A DNA stretch of 9,237 nt from an uncultured Clostridium sp. (GTDB lineage: Bacteria; Bacillota; Clostridia; TANB77; CAG-508). The DNA lies in the NCBI GenBank assembly GCA_900553225.1, contig USCV01000049.1, positions 1 through 9,237 of the forward strand, written 5' to 3'. Of this stretch, positions 1-7,047 are shown one piece after another. The notes under the pieces are model-generated. The model worked only from the letters and a program-made list of their open reading frames with translations. It did not search any database and had not been told where the DNA came from. The first letter of the stretch is position 1. Each line of letters opens with the position of its first letter. The position numbers were made by a program, and so were the translations under genes.

Positions 1-14
1 TGCTCTTCCGATCT
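1..14. other. Residual Illumina adapter sequence (artefact)
   Basis: Bases 1-14 read TGCTCTTCCGATCT, identical to the 3' end of the TruSeq read-2/index adapter (the T before GCTCTTCCGATCT fits read 2 rather than read 1). It lies exactly at the window edge, where untrimmed adapter is expected at a contig end. It is not genomic. It also creates a false TAG stop (minus strand, 15-13) for the gene that runs off this edge. Confidence 0.93.
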
Positions 15-432
15 AAATGCTATTTTCATTTATTTGATTTTTTTGATTGGAGTTTTTTATAAGAATAAAAAATTTCTTTTTAGACGATTCTTTTTTTTGA
101 TTTAAAGTTTTAATGTATTCAATATAATTATTTGCTATTTCTAAGATTTCTTTTGTTTCTGATTTTAAATTCTCTTTAATTTTAGATATATTTTTCGATA
201 AATCTTCTTTGTTACTCTGTACAATTATTTGAATATCAAAATTACATATTTTTAAAAATGTTTTATAAGAATTCAAAATTGCTTCTTTCTCTAAGTTTGA
301 CTTGAGATTATAATTAATTGGTTTTACTTCAATTATCTTCATATATGAGTGATTTTTCATTTTTATGATTCCATCTTCTAGTATTTCTTCAAATGGTAAC
401 CATTTTTGTATTGATTCAATATTTTTATTAAT
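15..432 (-). CDS. TraC-like / VirB4 N-terminal-like domain protein, C-terminus missing (contig edge)
   Basis: The gene runs off the left edge: its apparent TAG stop is made of adapter bases, so the true C-terminus is unknown. The reading frame contains IQKWLPFEEILEDGIIK, then MKIIEVKPINYNLKS, ILNSYKTFLK and FDIQIIVQSNKEDLSK, followed by a lysine-rich helical stretch and FFILIK. From memory of the family, this resembles the TraC-like N-terminal region of conjugative VirB4-type ATPases, also found as short stand-alone proteins in Clostridia. No Walker motifs are present in the visible part. The first in-frame ATG is at 360, but the conserved-looking WLPFEEI segment lies upstream of it. A ribosome-binding site (AAAGGAAG, 446-439) sits 6 nt before an ATT codon at 432-430, which I take as the start. 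There is no in-frame ATG, GTG or TTG between the upstream TGA (about 510) and 360. Role unknown. No other secretion genes are visible. Confidence 0.6.
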
Positions 433-465
433 GATTCTCTTCCTTTCATTTATTTTATGTTTTTT

Positions 466-494
466 ATTATGCCATAGTAAGTGAAATATGTCAA
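466..494 (-). promoter_or_regulatory. Sigma-A-type promoter of the TraC-like gene
   Basis: On the minus strand a perfect -35 TTGACA (494-489) is followed after 17 nt by CATAAT (471-466), one mismatch from the -10 consensus. Transcription would start near 460, just upstream of the Shine-Dalgarno at 446-439. This placement supports a translation start near 432 rather than a longer protein. Confidence 0.65.
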
Positions 495-513
495 CTTTTT
501 TCGTATATCATAA

Positions 514-530
514 TTCGACAATCTTCGACA
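514..530 (-). promoter_or_regulatory. Two tandem Spo0A-box-like heptamers
   Basis: On the minus strand TGTCGAA occurs twice, at 530-524 and 520-514, in direct orientation with an exact 10-bp period (one helical turn). TGTCGAA matches the core 0A box bound by the sporulation regulator Spo0A, and tandem boxes at this spacing occur at known Spo0A-activated promoters. The pair lies about 20 bp upstream of the -35 of the TraC-like gene's promoter. Whether this organism has Spo0A is unknown, so the assignment is inference. Confidence 0.4.
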
Positions 531-982
531 TTTGATGTTTATTTATATCTTTTTTAATTTATTTTAAATTTATGAATAAAAAAAAACATATTACACATAA
601 TACTAATATAAGGTTAATATTAGTTGAACTAAGAGTATAATTAGATTTATTTATTAGTTTAATTATATTCGAGCAAAGATGAAATTTAGCTAACTTTATA
701 TTGGTTATATTTTTTCGGCGACGAGAGTATATTATTTGTATGTAAGCTATAATTTTTAATATGGTTAAATTATAGGTGATATATTCGAAGTTACGATTAT
801 TCTTATATGTGACATGGTTATTATTAGTCCTATAATTCTGGATGAATATAGTTATTAAATATGTATTAATAGTCAAGCAATTGATTAATATATGTGGTGT
901 ATAGCTTATTTATATAGGAATATATATTAGGTTAAAAATTATGTATATTAGTTTTAGCTGAAGATTAATATTAGCTTTATGA
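531..982. other. Intergenic stretch with no recognisable gene
   Basis: Very AT-rich sequence between gyrB and the TraC-like gene. A minus-strand frame stays open from about 925 to 559, but it contains no ATG, has no Shine-Dalgarno at its only candidate TTG (876) and gives an unrecognisable Ile/Asn-rich peptide. A short inverted repeat (ACTAATAT/ATATTAGT, 602-609 and 617-624) lies upstream of an A9 run near 577-585, which reads as a T-run on the minus strand. I see no tRNA, 6S, RNase P RNA or tmRNA signature. Confidence 0.5.
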
Positions 983-1018
983 TAATAGCAGATAATTAAA
1001 AATAATTATCTGCTATTA
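983..1018 (-). terminator. Perfect hairpin after gyrB, possible terminator
   Basis: A 16-bp perfect stem (983-998 with 1003-1018, core ATAGCAGATAATTA) closes a 4-nt loop and begins 4 nt beyond the gyrB stop codon. Neither side carries a clear U-tract, so it is not a textbook intrinsic terminator. It may still end or protect the 3' end of the gyrB transcript. Confidence 0.5.
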
Positions 1019-1022
1019 AAAT

Positions 1023-2936
1023 TTAAATATCTAAATTTTTAACATATTTTGCATTTGATTCAATAAATTCTCTTCTTGGTCCTATTTCGTCTCCCATTAA
1101 TATTGTGAATATTTCGTCTGCCTTTATTGCATCTTCAAGCTTTACTTTTATTAATATTCTTCTTTCTGGATCCATTGTAGTCTCCCATAATTGTTCAGGA
1201 TTCATTTCTCCAAGACCTTTATACCTTTGAATTCCTATTCCCTCTCTACCTATTTCTTCAAGTTTTTCATTTAATTCCTCATCAGTATAACAATAAATAT
1301 CTTTCATACCTCTCTTTGATAATTTATATAATGGAGGTTGAGCAAGATATACATTTCCGTTTTCAATTAATGGTCTCATATATCTAAAGAAAAACGTTAA
1401 TAATAATGTTCTGATATGAGCACCGTCTACATCAGCATCTGCCATAATAATTACTTTTCCATATCTGATTTTAGTAATATCAAATTCAGCACCTATTCCT
1501 GCGCCTACTGCTAAAATTACGGGTTGTAATTTTTCATTATTATATATCTTGTCAGCTCTTGACTTTTCAACATTAAGCATTTTTCCCCAAAGTGGTAAAA
1601 TCGCTTGAAATCTCCTATCTCTTCCTTGCTTTGCACTTCCACCTGCTGAATCTCCTTCGACAATATATACCTCACAAACTTCTGCATTTTTTTCACTACA
1701 GTCAGCTAATTTTCCTGGTAATGTTGTCGATTCTAATGCATTTTTTCTTCTGACAAGTTCTCTTGCTTTTCTAGCAGCTTCTCTTGCTCTTGATGCACTA
1801 ATACATTTTTCTAATATAGATTTTGCTACTGCTGGATTTTCTTCTAAAAATATTGATAATTTTTCGTTAACTATGCTTTGAACTATTCCTGTAACATTAC
1901 TATTTCCTAATTTAGTTTTTGTTTGTCCTTCAAACTGAGGATCCTTTACTTTAACAGATACAACAGCAGTAATTCCTTCTCTAATATCTTCTCCTTGAAG
2001 ATTTGAATCTTTTTCCTTTAATATATTATGTGATTTTGCATAATCATTGAATGTTTTAGTTAAGGCTCTTTTAAATCCTTCTAAATGTGTTCCTCCTTCT
2101 ATTGTGTTAATATTATTAACAAATGTATATATATTTTCCGAATATGAACTTGTATATTGAAATGCAATCTCTACAGGAATCTCCCCATCTTTTTCTATAT
2201 AAACAGGTTGTGGATGTAATTTTTCCTTATTTTTATTTAAATATTCGACAAATGAATTTAATCCACCTTCAAAACAAAATTCTGCTTTTTGAGAAGTTTC
2301 TCCTCTTTGATCTTCTATTGTAATTTTTAATCCCTTAGTAAGGAATGCCATTTCTCTGAATCTATTTTCCAATGTTTCATAATCATATTCTAAAGTTTCA
2401 AAAATAGTATCATCAGCTAAAAATCTTACTTTTGTACCTGTTTTATTAGAATCGCCAATTCTTGTTAACTTTTCTACAGTCTTACCTCTTTTAAATTTCA
2501 TTTCATAGATTCCACCATCTCTTTGAATTGTAACTTCTGCCCATGTTGATAGTGCATTTACAACAGATGCTCCAACACCGTGAAGTCCTCCAGATACTTT
2601 ATATCCACTATCTCCTCCAAATTTTCCTCCAGCATGTAAAACTGTATATACTGTTTCCGCCGCTGAAATGTGAGTTTTAGGATGAATATCTACTGGAATA
2701 CCTCTACCATTATCTTCAACACTAATTATATTTCCCTTTTCAATAATAATATTAATATTGGTACAGTATCCTGCTAACGCTTCATCAACACAATTATCTA
2801 CAATTTCATACACCAAATGGTGTAGACCTCTAATTGAGACACTTCCAATATACATACCTGGTCTTTTTCTAACGGCTTCTAATCCTTCTAATACTTGAAT
2901 CTGTTCTGCTCCATATTCATGTTGAAATTTTTCCAT
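1023..2936 (-). CDS. gyrB: DNA gyrase subunit B
   Basis: Full-length 637-residue type IIA topoisomerase ATPase subunit; with GyrA it introduces negative supercoils using ATP. GHKL ATPase domain: catalytic Glu44 and Mg-binding Asn48 in YEIVDN, DNGRG at 75-79, and GGLHGVGAS at 116-124. TOPRIM domain: EGDSAGG 427-433 and the acidic DADVDG 500-505. The C-terminal gyrase motif is QRYKGLGEMNPEQLW (570-584), and the protein ends with the GyrB-typical FIESNAKYVKNLDI. The short length without the proteobacterial insert fits Bacillota. The TOPRIM motif reads PLWGKMLNVEK, with Trp450 where many bacteria have Arg or Lys; I recall this variant in Clostridia. The ATG is preceded by AGAAAGGAAAT. A hairpin lies just upstream of the ribosome-binding site, and gyrA does not follow. 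ParE is the main alternative, but the position beside recF and dnaA favours GyrB. Confidence 0.97.
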   Translation of the reverse strand: MEKFQHEYGAEQIQVLEGLEAVRKRPGMYIGSVSIRGLHHLVYEIVDNCVDEALAGYCTNINIIIEKGNIISVEDNGRGIPVDIHPKTHISAAETVYTVLHAGGKFGGDSGYKVSGGLHGVGASVVNALSTWAEVTIQRDGGIYEMKFKRGKTVEKLTRIGDSNKTGTKVRFLADDTIFETLEYDYETLENRFREMAFLTKGLKITIEDQRGETSQKAEFCFEGGLNSFVEYLNKNKEKLHPQPVYIEKDGEIPVEIAFQYTSSYSENIYTFVNNINTIEGGTHLEGFKRALTKTFNDYAKSHNILKEKDSNLQGEDIREGITAVVSVKVKDPQFEGQTKTKLGNSNVTGIVQSIVNEKLSIFLEENPAVAKSILEKCISASRAREAARKARELVRRKNALESTTLPGKLADCSEKNAEVCEVYIVEGDSAGGSAKQGRDRRFQAILPLWGKMLNVEKSRADKIYNNEKLQPVILAVGAGIGAEFDITKIRYGKVIIMADADVDGAHIRTLLLTFFFRYMRPLIENGNVYLAQPPLYKLSKRGMKDIYCYTDEELNEKLEEIGREGIGIQRYKGLGEMNPEQLWETTMDPERRILIKVKLEDAIKADEIFTILMGDEIGPRREFIESNAKYVKNLDI

Positions 2937-2958
2937 TATATATCATTTCCTTTCTACA

Positions 2959-2981
2959 TATGCTTATAAAATATAAGCATA
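2959..2981 (-). repeat. Perfect hairpin in the gyrB leader
   Basis: A 10-bp perfect inverted repeat (ATGCTTATA/TATAAGCAT core, 2959-2968 and 2972-2981) with a 3-nt loop lies about 9 nt upstream of the gyrB Shine-Dalgarno. No U-run follows, so it is not an obvious terminator. It could be an operator, an mRNA-stability element or a processing site. A lone TATAAT (minus strand, 3004-2999) upstream could be a -10 for gyrB, but I see no convincing -35. Confidence 0.5.
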
Positions 2982-3110
2982 ATTATTTATCTTTCTGTAT
3001 TATAGTTAGAAATTATAAATACTTATGTAGCATCTTTATACTTTACTAACAATAATTATCTATAAAATATTTTTATTATCAGATCAAACATTTCATAATA
3101 CATTTTTATA

Positions 3111-4187
3111 TTATGTAAATTGTTCGATTATTTTTCCTTTTTTAACATTAAAACAACTATAGTCACTTTTATCTATATTTATTTTATCAGTACAAGTTAT
3201 AATAACTTGTACTTTATCAATAAATTTTATAAAACTCTTTCTTCTTTTTTCATCTAATTCAGACATAAAGTCATCTAAAAGAAGTATTGGATATTCACCA
3301 ATTTCATCATATATTACTTGTAATTCTGAAATTTTGAGTGATAATACCGACGTTCTAAACTGTCCTTGAGAACCATAAATACTTATTGGTTTATTATTTA
3401 TATATATTTCAAAATCATCTCTATGTATACCTTTTGATGTTACTCCTCTAATTATGTCTACACGTCTATGTTCTTTTAATAGATTAATAAATTGTGATTT
3501 GTTTACATAACTGGTGTTGAAGGATATCTGTATTTCTTCCTTATTATCAGTTATGTTTTTATGTATTATGTTAATTTTATCTTTTATTTTTTTAATAAAC
3601 TCTGTTCTATATTTATATACTTTATCTGCATACTCTGCTAATTTTTCATCCCAAATATCTAACATATCTTCTGACTTATTTTCTATTTTAATTTGCCTTA
3701 AATATATATTTCTTTGTTCCAATATTTTCAAATACATATTTAAATCATAAATATATGCTGGTCTTAATTGACCAATTAACATGTCCAAAAAATGTCTTCT
3801 ATTGGCTGGTCCGTTTTTTAGAATTCCGATATCTTCAGGTGTAAATGTTACAACTACAATATTTCCAATTAATTCACTTAATTTATTTATTTTAATTCCA
3901 TTAAGTTTTATGGATTTCTGTTTAGATATATCTATATTTATTTCTCCATCGCGATCTCTTTTTTTATATTTTACATTTACACTTGCTTGTTCTTCTCCTA
4001 TATAAATTAAATCTTTGTCTTTCCTTGTTCTAAAAGATTTTCCTATAGCACATACATATATTGATTCTAATATATTTGTTTTTCCTTGTGCATTATCTCC
4101 ATAAAATATATTAATTCCATCATTTAATTTAATTTTTACCTTCTTATAATTTCTAAAATTAGTTAGTTCAATATCACTTATTAACAT
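3111..4187 (-). CDS. recF: DNA replication/repair protein RecF
   Basis: SMC/ABC-like ATPase that binds gapped DNA and helps load RecA with RecO and RecR. Numbered from the ATG at 4187 (358 residues): N-terminal LTNFRNYKK, Walker A GDNAQGKT (30-37), ABC-type signature GSQGQFR followed by a serine-rich helix (about 272-280), and Walker B PILLLDDFMSELD (300-312) with the RecF-typical DDxxSELD. A TTG at 4199 is in frame, but the TTGAGG there is better read as the Shine-Dalgarno: GAGG ends 6 nt before the ATG at 4187. The gene follows dnaN after only 33 nt, so the two are probably cotranscribed. The S4-domain gene yaaA that often lies between them in Bacillota is absent. Confidence 0.96.
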   Translation of the reverse strand: MLISDIELTNFRNYKKVKIKLNDGINIFYGDNAQGKTNILESIYVCAIGKSFRTRKDKDLIYIGEEQASVNVKYKKRDRDGEINIDISKQKSIKLNGIKINKLSELIGNIVVVTFTPEDIGILKNGPANRRHFLDMLIGQLRPAYIYDLNMYLKILEQRNIYLRQIKIENKSEDMLDIWDEKLAEYADKVYKYRTEFIKKIKDKINIIHKNITDNKEEIQISFNTSYVNKSQFINLLKEHRRVDIIRGVTSKGIHRDDFEIYINNKPISIYGSQGQFRTSVLSLKISELQVIYDEIGEYPILLLDDFMSELDEKRRKSFIKFIDKVQVIITCTDKINIDKSDYSCFNVKKGKIIEQFT

Positions 4188-4220
4188 ATTGTGCCTCAAT
4201 TGTGGAAAACTATTTTGTTT

Positions 4221-5336
4221 TTAATCTTTCAATCGAATTGGAAGTATCATATATATATAATCTCCCTCTTCAACTGGTCTAATAATACAAGGTGAAATAT
4301 TACTTCCAAAATCAATAAATACTTCTTCATCATCAATGGCTCTTAATGCATCCAAGAAATATTTTGGATTAAATCCTACCTCCAAATTTTTACCTTCTGT
4401 AGATACATATATTTCTTCTTTTGCATCACCAGTTTGGTTTGTACATGAAATTGTAACCTTTCCAATATCTATAGTTACTTTTACTGGATATTTTTTTTCT
4501 TTTTCTATACTTGATGATGAAATTAAACTTATTCTTTCAAAACAATTTTGAATTACATTTTTATTAACTCTTATTCTAGTTTCCCAACTCTCTGGTATTA
4601 CACTTGAATAATTTAAAAATTCTCCATCTAATAATCTAGTAACAATTTTACAATCTTCCATTTCAAAAAGTGCTTGATTTTTTGCAATTCCTATTTTTAT
4701 TGTATCAAATGAATCCAAAATTATTTTATTAATTTCATTTAATGTTCTTCCAGGTATTACTGCTGTAAAATCATTAATCTTATTTTGTAAAAATTTATTT
4801 TTCCATGCTAATCGAAATCCATCTACAGCTACTAAATTTAATTTATTATTAGAAATTTCAAATAAACATCCAGTAAATATTGGTCTATTTTCTTCTGTAC
4901 TTACTGCAAATATTGTTTTTCTTATCATATCTTTTAATGTATTTTGTTCTATTTCAATCGAATTTTCTATATTTATTTGTGGTAACTCAGGAAATTCTGT
5001 AGGATTCATAGTTGCTAATTTATATAATGAGCCTTCACACTCTATTACTAATAAGTTTTTTTCATTTAATGTTATATTAATTTCTGTATCTGGTAACTTT
5101 CTTATTATTTCACTAAACATGATAGCATTTACTACTGTGGCACCTTGTTGTTTTACATCACATTCTATAATATATTCAATTCCTATTTCTAAATCATAGG
5201 TAGTTAATTTTACTTCATTGTCATTTGTTTGAATTAATATTCCTTCTAGTACAGGCATCGTTGTTTTAGAAGCTACAGCTTTTGTTACGGAATTAAGAGC
5301 TTTAAGTATTTTATCCTTCTCACAAATTATTTTCAT
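4221..5336 (-). CDS. dnaN: DNA polymerase III sliding clamp, beta subunit
   Basis: A 371-residue beta clamp, the usual family length; the homodimeric ring tethers DNA polymerase to its template and recruits MutS, ligase and other partners. The N-terminus MKIICEKDKILKAL and KTTMPVLEGILI match clamp domain I. TEFPELP follows in the first third, ENRPIFTGCLFE and VAVDGFRLA mark the middle domain, and the C-terminus DYIYMILPIRLKD matches the typical YMLMPIRL ending. The ATG at 5336 has AAAGGAGA about 10 nt upstream. The gene is downstream of dnaA, separated by an origin region with DnaA boxes, and upstream of recF. Complete, with no anomalies. Confidence 0.97.
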   Translation of the reverse strand: MKIICEKDKILKALNSVTKAVASKTTMPVLEGILIQTNDNEVKLTTYDLEIGIEYIIECDVKQQGATVVNAIMFSEIIRKLPDTEINITLNEKNLLVIECEGSLYKLATMNPTEFPELPQINIENSIEIEQNTLKDMIRKTIFAVSTEENRPIFTGCLFEISNNKLNLVAVDGFRLAWKNKFLQNKINDFTAVIPGRTLNEINKIILDSFDTIKIGIAKNQALFEMEDCKIVTRLLDGEFLNYSSVIPESWETRIRVNKNVIQNCFERISLISSSSIEKEKKYPVKVTIDIGKVTISCTNQTGDAKEEIYVSTEGKNLEVGFNPKYFLDALRAIDDEEVFIDFGSNISPCIIRPVEEGDYIYMILPIRLKD

Positions 5337-5350
5337 TTTTCATCGTCTCC

Positions 5351-5372
5351 TTTTATAATAATTAAATATTTA
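5351..5372. other. AT-rich DNA unwinding element
   Basis: A stretch made almost entirely of A and T lies directly beyond the DnaA-trio repeat, between it and the dnaN Shine-Dalgarno. In Bacillus-type origins the duplex first opens in such a segment. The role is inferred from position. Confidence 0.5.
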
Positions 5373-5390
5373 TAGCAGTAGTAGTATTAG
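5373..5390 (+). other. DnaA-trio repeat (basal unwinding site)
   Basis: Six trinucleotides TAG CAG TAG TAG TAT TAG run in register, separated by 4 nt from two abutting DnaA boxes. This is the layout described for the bacterial basal unwinding system, in which DnaA loads from double-stranded boxes onto 3'-GAT-type trinucleotides of one strand. It lies between dnaA and dnaN, as in Bacillus subtilis. Confidence 0.75.
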
Positions 5391-5394
5391 GTAT

Positions 5395-5545
5395 TGTGGA
5401 TTATGTGGATAACTATGTGTAAAGTTTATTTCCCTATAAAAAATCATGTTGATAGTTTTGTGGAAAAAAACAAAAGTTATCTACAGGTAAAAAAATTTAA
5501 TGTGGAAAATTGAGTTATTAACAAGTTATTAACAAGTTATTAACA
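5395..5545. other. oriC: Origin of replication, dnaA-dnaN part (DnaA box cluster)
   Basis: Two DnaA boxes abut without a gap: TGTGGATTA (5395-5403, one mismatch) and the perfect TGTGGATAA (5404-5412). Further one-mismatch boxes are TGTGGAAAA at 5459-5467 and 5501-5509 and TTATCTACA at 5477-5485. Three copies of TTATTAACA follow at 5515, 5526 and 5537. Together with the cluster upstream of dnaA this forms a bipartite oriC in which the two parts loop together around dnaA. Confidence 0.88.
5515..5545 (+). repeat. Triple 11-bp repeat of TTATTAACA
   Basis: TTATTAACA occurs three times at an exact 11-bp period (5515-5523, 5526-5534, 5537-5545), separated by AG. Each differs from the DnaA box TTATCCACA at two central positions. 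The helical phasing suggests cooperative binding on one face, perhaps weak DnaA sites, but the bound protein is unknown. Confidence 0.7.
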
Positions 5546-5564
5546 TAGGGGTGTGTATAGTCAA
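5537..5564 (-). promoter_or_regulatory. Candidate dnaN promoter
   Basis: On the minus strand TTGACT (5564-5559) is followed after 16 nt by TAATAA (5542-5537), with a TG just upstream as in extended -10 elements. The -10 overlaps the last TTATTAACA repeat, so a protein bound there could affect dnaN transcription. The match is moderate. Confidence 0.4.
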
Positions 5565-5565
5565 G

Positions 5566-5586
5566 TTCCTCTTTCCGTAAGAAGAA
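5566..5586. repeat. Inverted repeat downstream of dnaA
   Basis: TTCCTCTT (5566-5573) and AAGAAGAA (5579-5586) form an 8-bp stem with one G-U pair when transcribed from the minus strand, around a 5-nt loop. No U-tract follows on the dnaA side, so this is at best a weak end for the dnaA transcript. Confidence 0.3.
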
Positions 5587-5658
5587 TTTGACATATTTTT
5601 TACAAACATTTATTTTTCAAACATTAATTTATAAAATTAAATAAAATGATGCATTTTA

Positions 5659-6997
5659 TTAGGCTTTATCTGTTATTAAAATGTTTTTCACACTTTCCAC
5701 AATCAATTTCGTATTTTGATTTTCTTTTATTTCTTTTTCAATTTTATTACATGCGTGCATTACTGTTGTATGATCTCTTTTTCCAAAGTCTTTTCCTATT
5801 TGAGGTAAAGACATTTGTGCAACATTTCTACACAAGTACATTGCGATTTGTCTCGGAAATGCAATATCATTAGAACGTTTTGAACCCTTTAATTCTTTTG
5901 CACTTATATTAAAATATTTTGCAACAGTTTCTTGTATAAATTCTGACGATATTACTTTATCCTGTTGAGATACAATATCATTAATTGCTTTTTCAGCCAT
6001 TTCCATGGTAATAGAACTATTAGTTAATGATGACTTTGCTATTAATTTATTTAAAGTACCTTCAAGTTCTCTTATATTAGAATTTATTCTATTTGCAATA
6101 TTGGATAATATTTCATCATCAATAATGATATTATCTAATTGAGCTTTTTTTCTTAAAATTGCTAAACGTGTTTCATAATCTGGATTTGATATATCAGCAA
6201 TAAGTCCCCATTCAAAACGTGACTTTAAACGATCTTCTAACAATTGAATATCTTTTGGAGGTCTATCACTTGAAAGTATAATTTGCTTTCCACTTTCATG
6301 TAATGTATTAAAAGTATGAAAAAATTCTTCTTGAATTCTTTCTTTTCCAGCAATAAATTGAATATCATCTATTAGTAAGACATCGATATTTCTATACTTT
6401 GTTCTAAATTGTTCATTTTTATTATCTTTTATTGCATTAATTAATTGATTTGTGAATTTTTCAGAAGTTACATATAAAATTTTAGATTCTCTATTGTTTC
6501 TTAATATACTATTACCGAATAGCATGCATTAAATGCGTTTTACCAAGTCCAACTCCTCCATAAATAAATAATGGATTATAAGATGTGGCAGGAGCTTCAG
6601 CAACAGCAAGTGCAGCAGCATGTGCAAAACGGTTATTATTACCAACTACAAAAGTATCAAATGTATACTTTGGGTTTAAAGTTGGATTTGAATATCCAAC
6701 TTTATTATCTGGTATTATAGTATCTGGTTCTATATCCTCTGGTATTTCTTCTTTTGAAACAATAGAAACATTGCAATCTTTATTAGTAATATATTTAAAA
6801 GTATTTTGAAGTAAATCGTGATATCTTGCTTCAATTGCATCTTTTTGAAAAGTGGATGTAGCTAATAAAATTATGTTACCATTATCTGCACTTTGAATTT
6901 CCAAGTTTTTTATCCAAGTTTCATAAGATATTTTTGTTGTTTCATCTTTTAATAATTCTTTTGCTTTTGTTAAAAGTTCATTTAATTCAGTTTGCAT
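5659..6997 (-). CDS. dnaA: Chromosomal replication initiator DnaA, interrupted by a +1 frameshift at about 6517
   Basis: DnaA is the AAA+ initiator that binds DnaA boxes and opens oriC. The sequence holds two pieces in different frames: 6997 to the TAA at 6515-6513 (161 codons), and the frame continuing from about 6520 to the stop at 5659. Removing one base (plus-strand G6517) joins HLMHAI to GNSILRNN and restores a normal 445-residue protein. In that protein: domain I about 1-80; Walker A GGVGLGKT (147-154); Walker B LLIDDIQF (207-214); arginine-rich RLKSRFEWG (256-264); and C-terminal helix-turn-helix with the DnaA signature DHTTVMHA (408-415). The ATG at 6997 is preceded by GGAAGGAC at about 11 nt. 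Because dnaA is essential and both halves are well conserved, a sequence or assembly error is likeliest; recoding or strain-level damage is less likely. Upstream lie a candidate promoter containing a DnaA box and the second oriC cluster. Confidence 0.95.
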
Positions 6998-7047
6998 ATT
7001 ATTTCAGTCCTTCCAAAATCCTAAAATTGCTTATCGAATAATTGGAC

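Noticed and set aside
559..876. Open minus-strand frame of about 105 codons, TTG start at 876
   Set aside because: No ATG anywhere in it, no Shine-Dalgarno before the TTG, and an Ile/Asn-rich translation with no recognisable motif. Kept only as a point about the gap.
2123..2323. Plus-strand frame opposite gyrB
   Set aside because: Lies wholly inside a well-conserved gyrB on the other strand; the translation is low complexity and hydrophobic.
3514..4005. Plus-strand frames opposite recF (3514-3750 and 3781-4005)
   Set aside because: Shadows of the recF coding sequence; no ribosome-binding sites or family motifs.
5580..5620. TTGACA on the plus strand (5587-5592) as a promoter antisense to dnaA
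   Set aside because: The best -10 at the right distance is only TATTTT and no rightward gene follows, so support is too weak.
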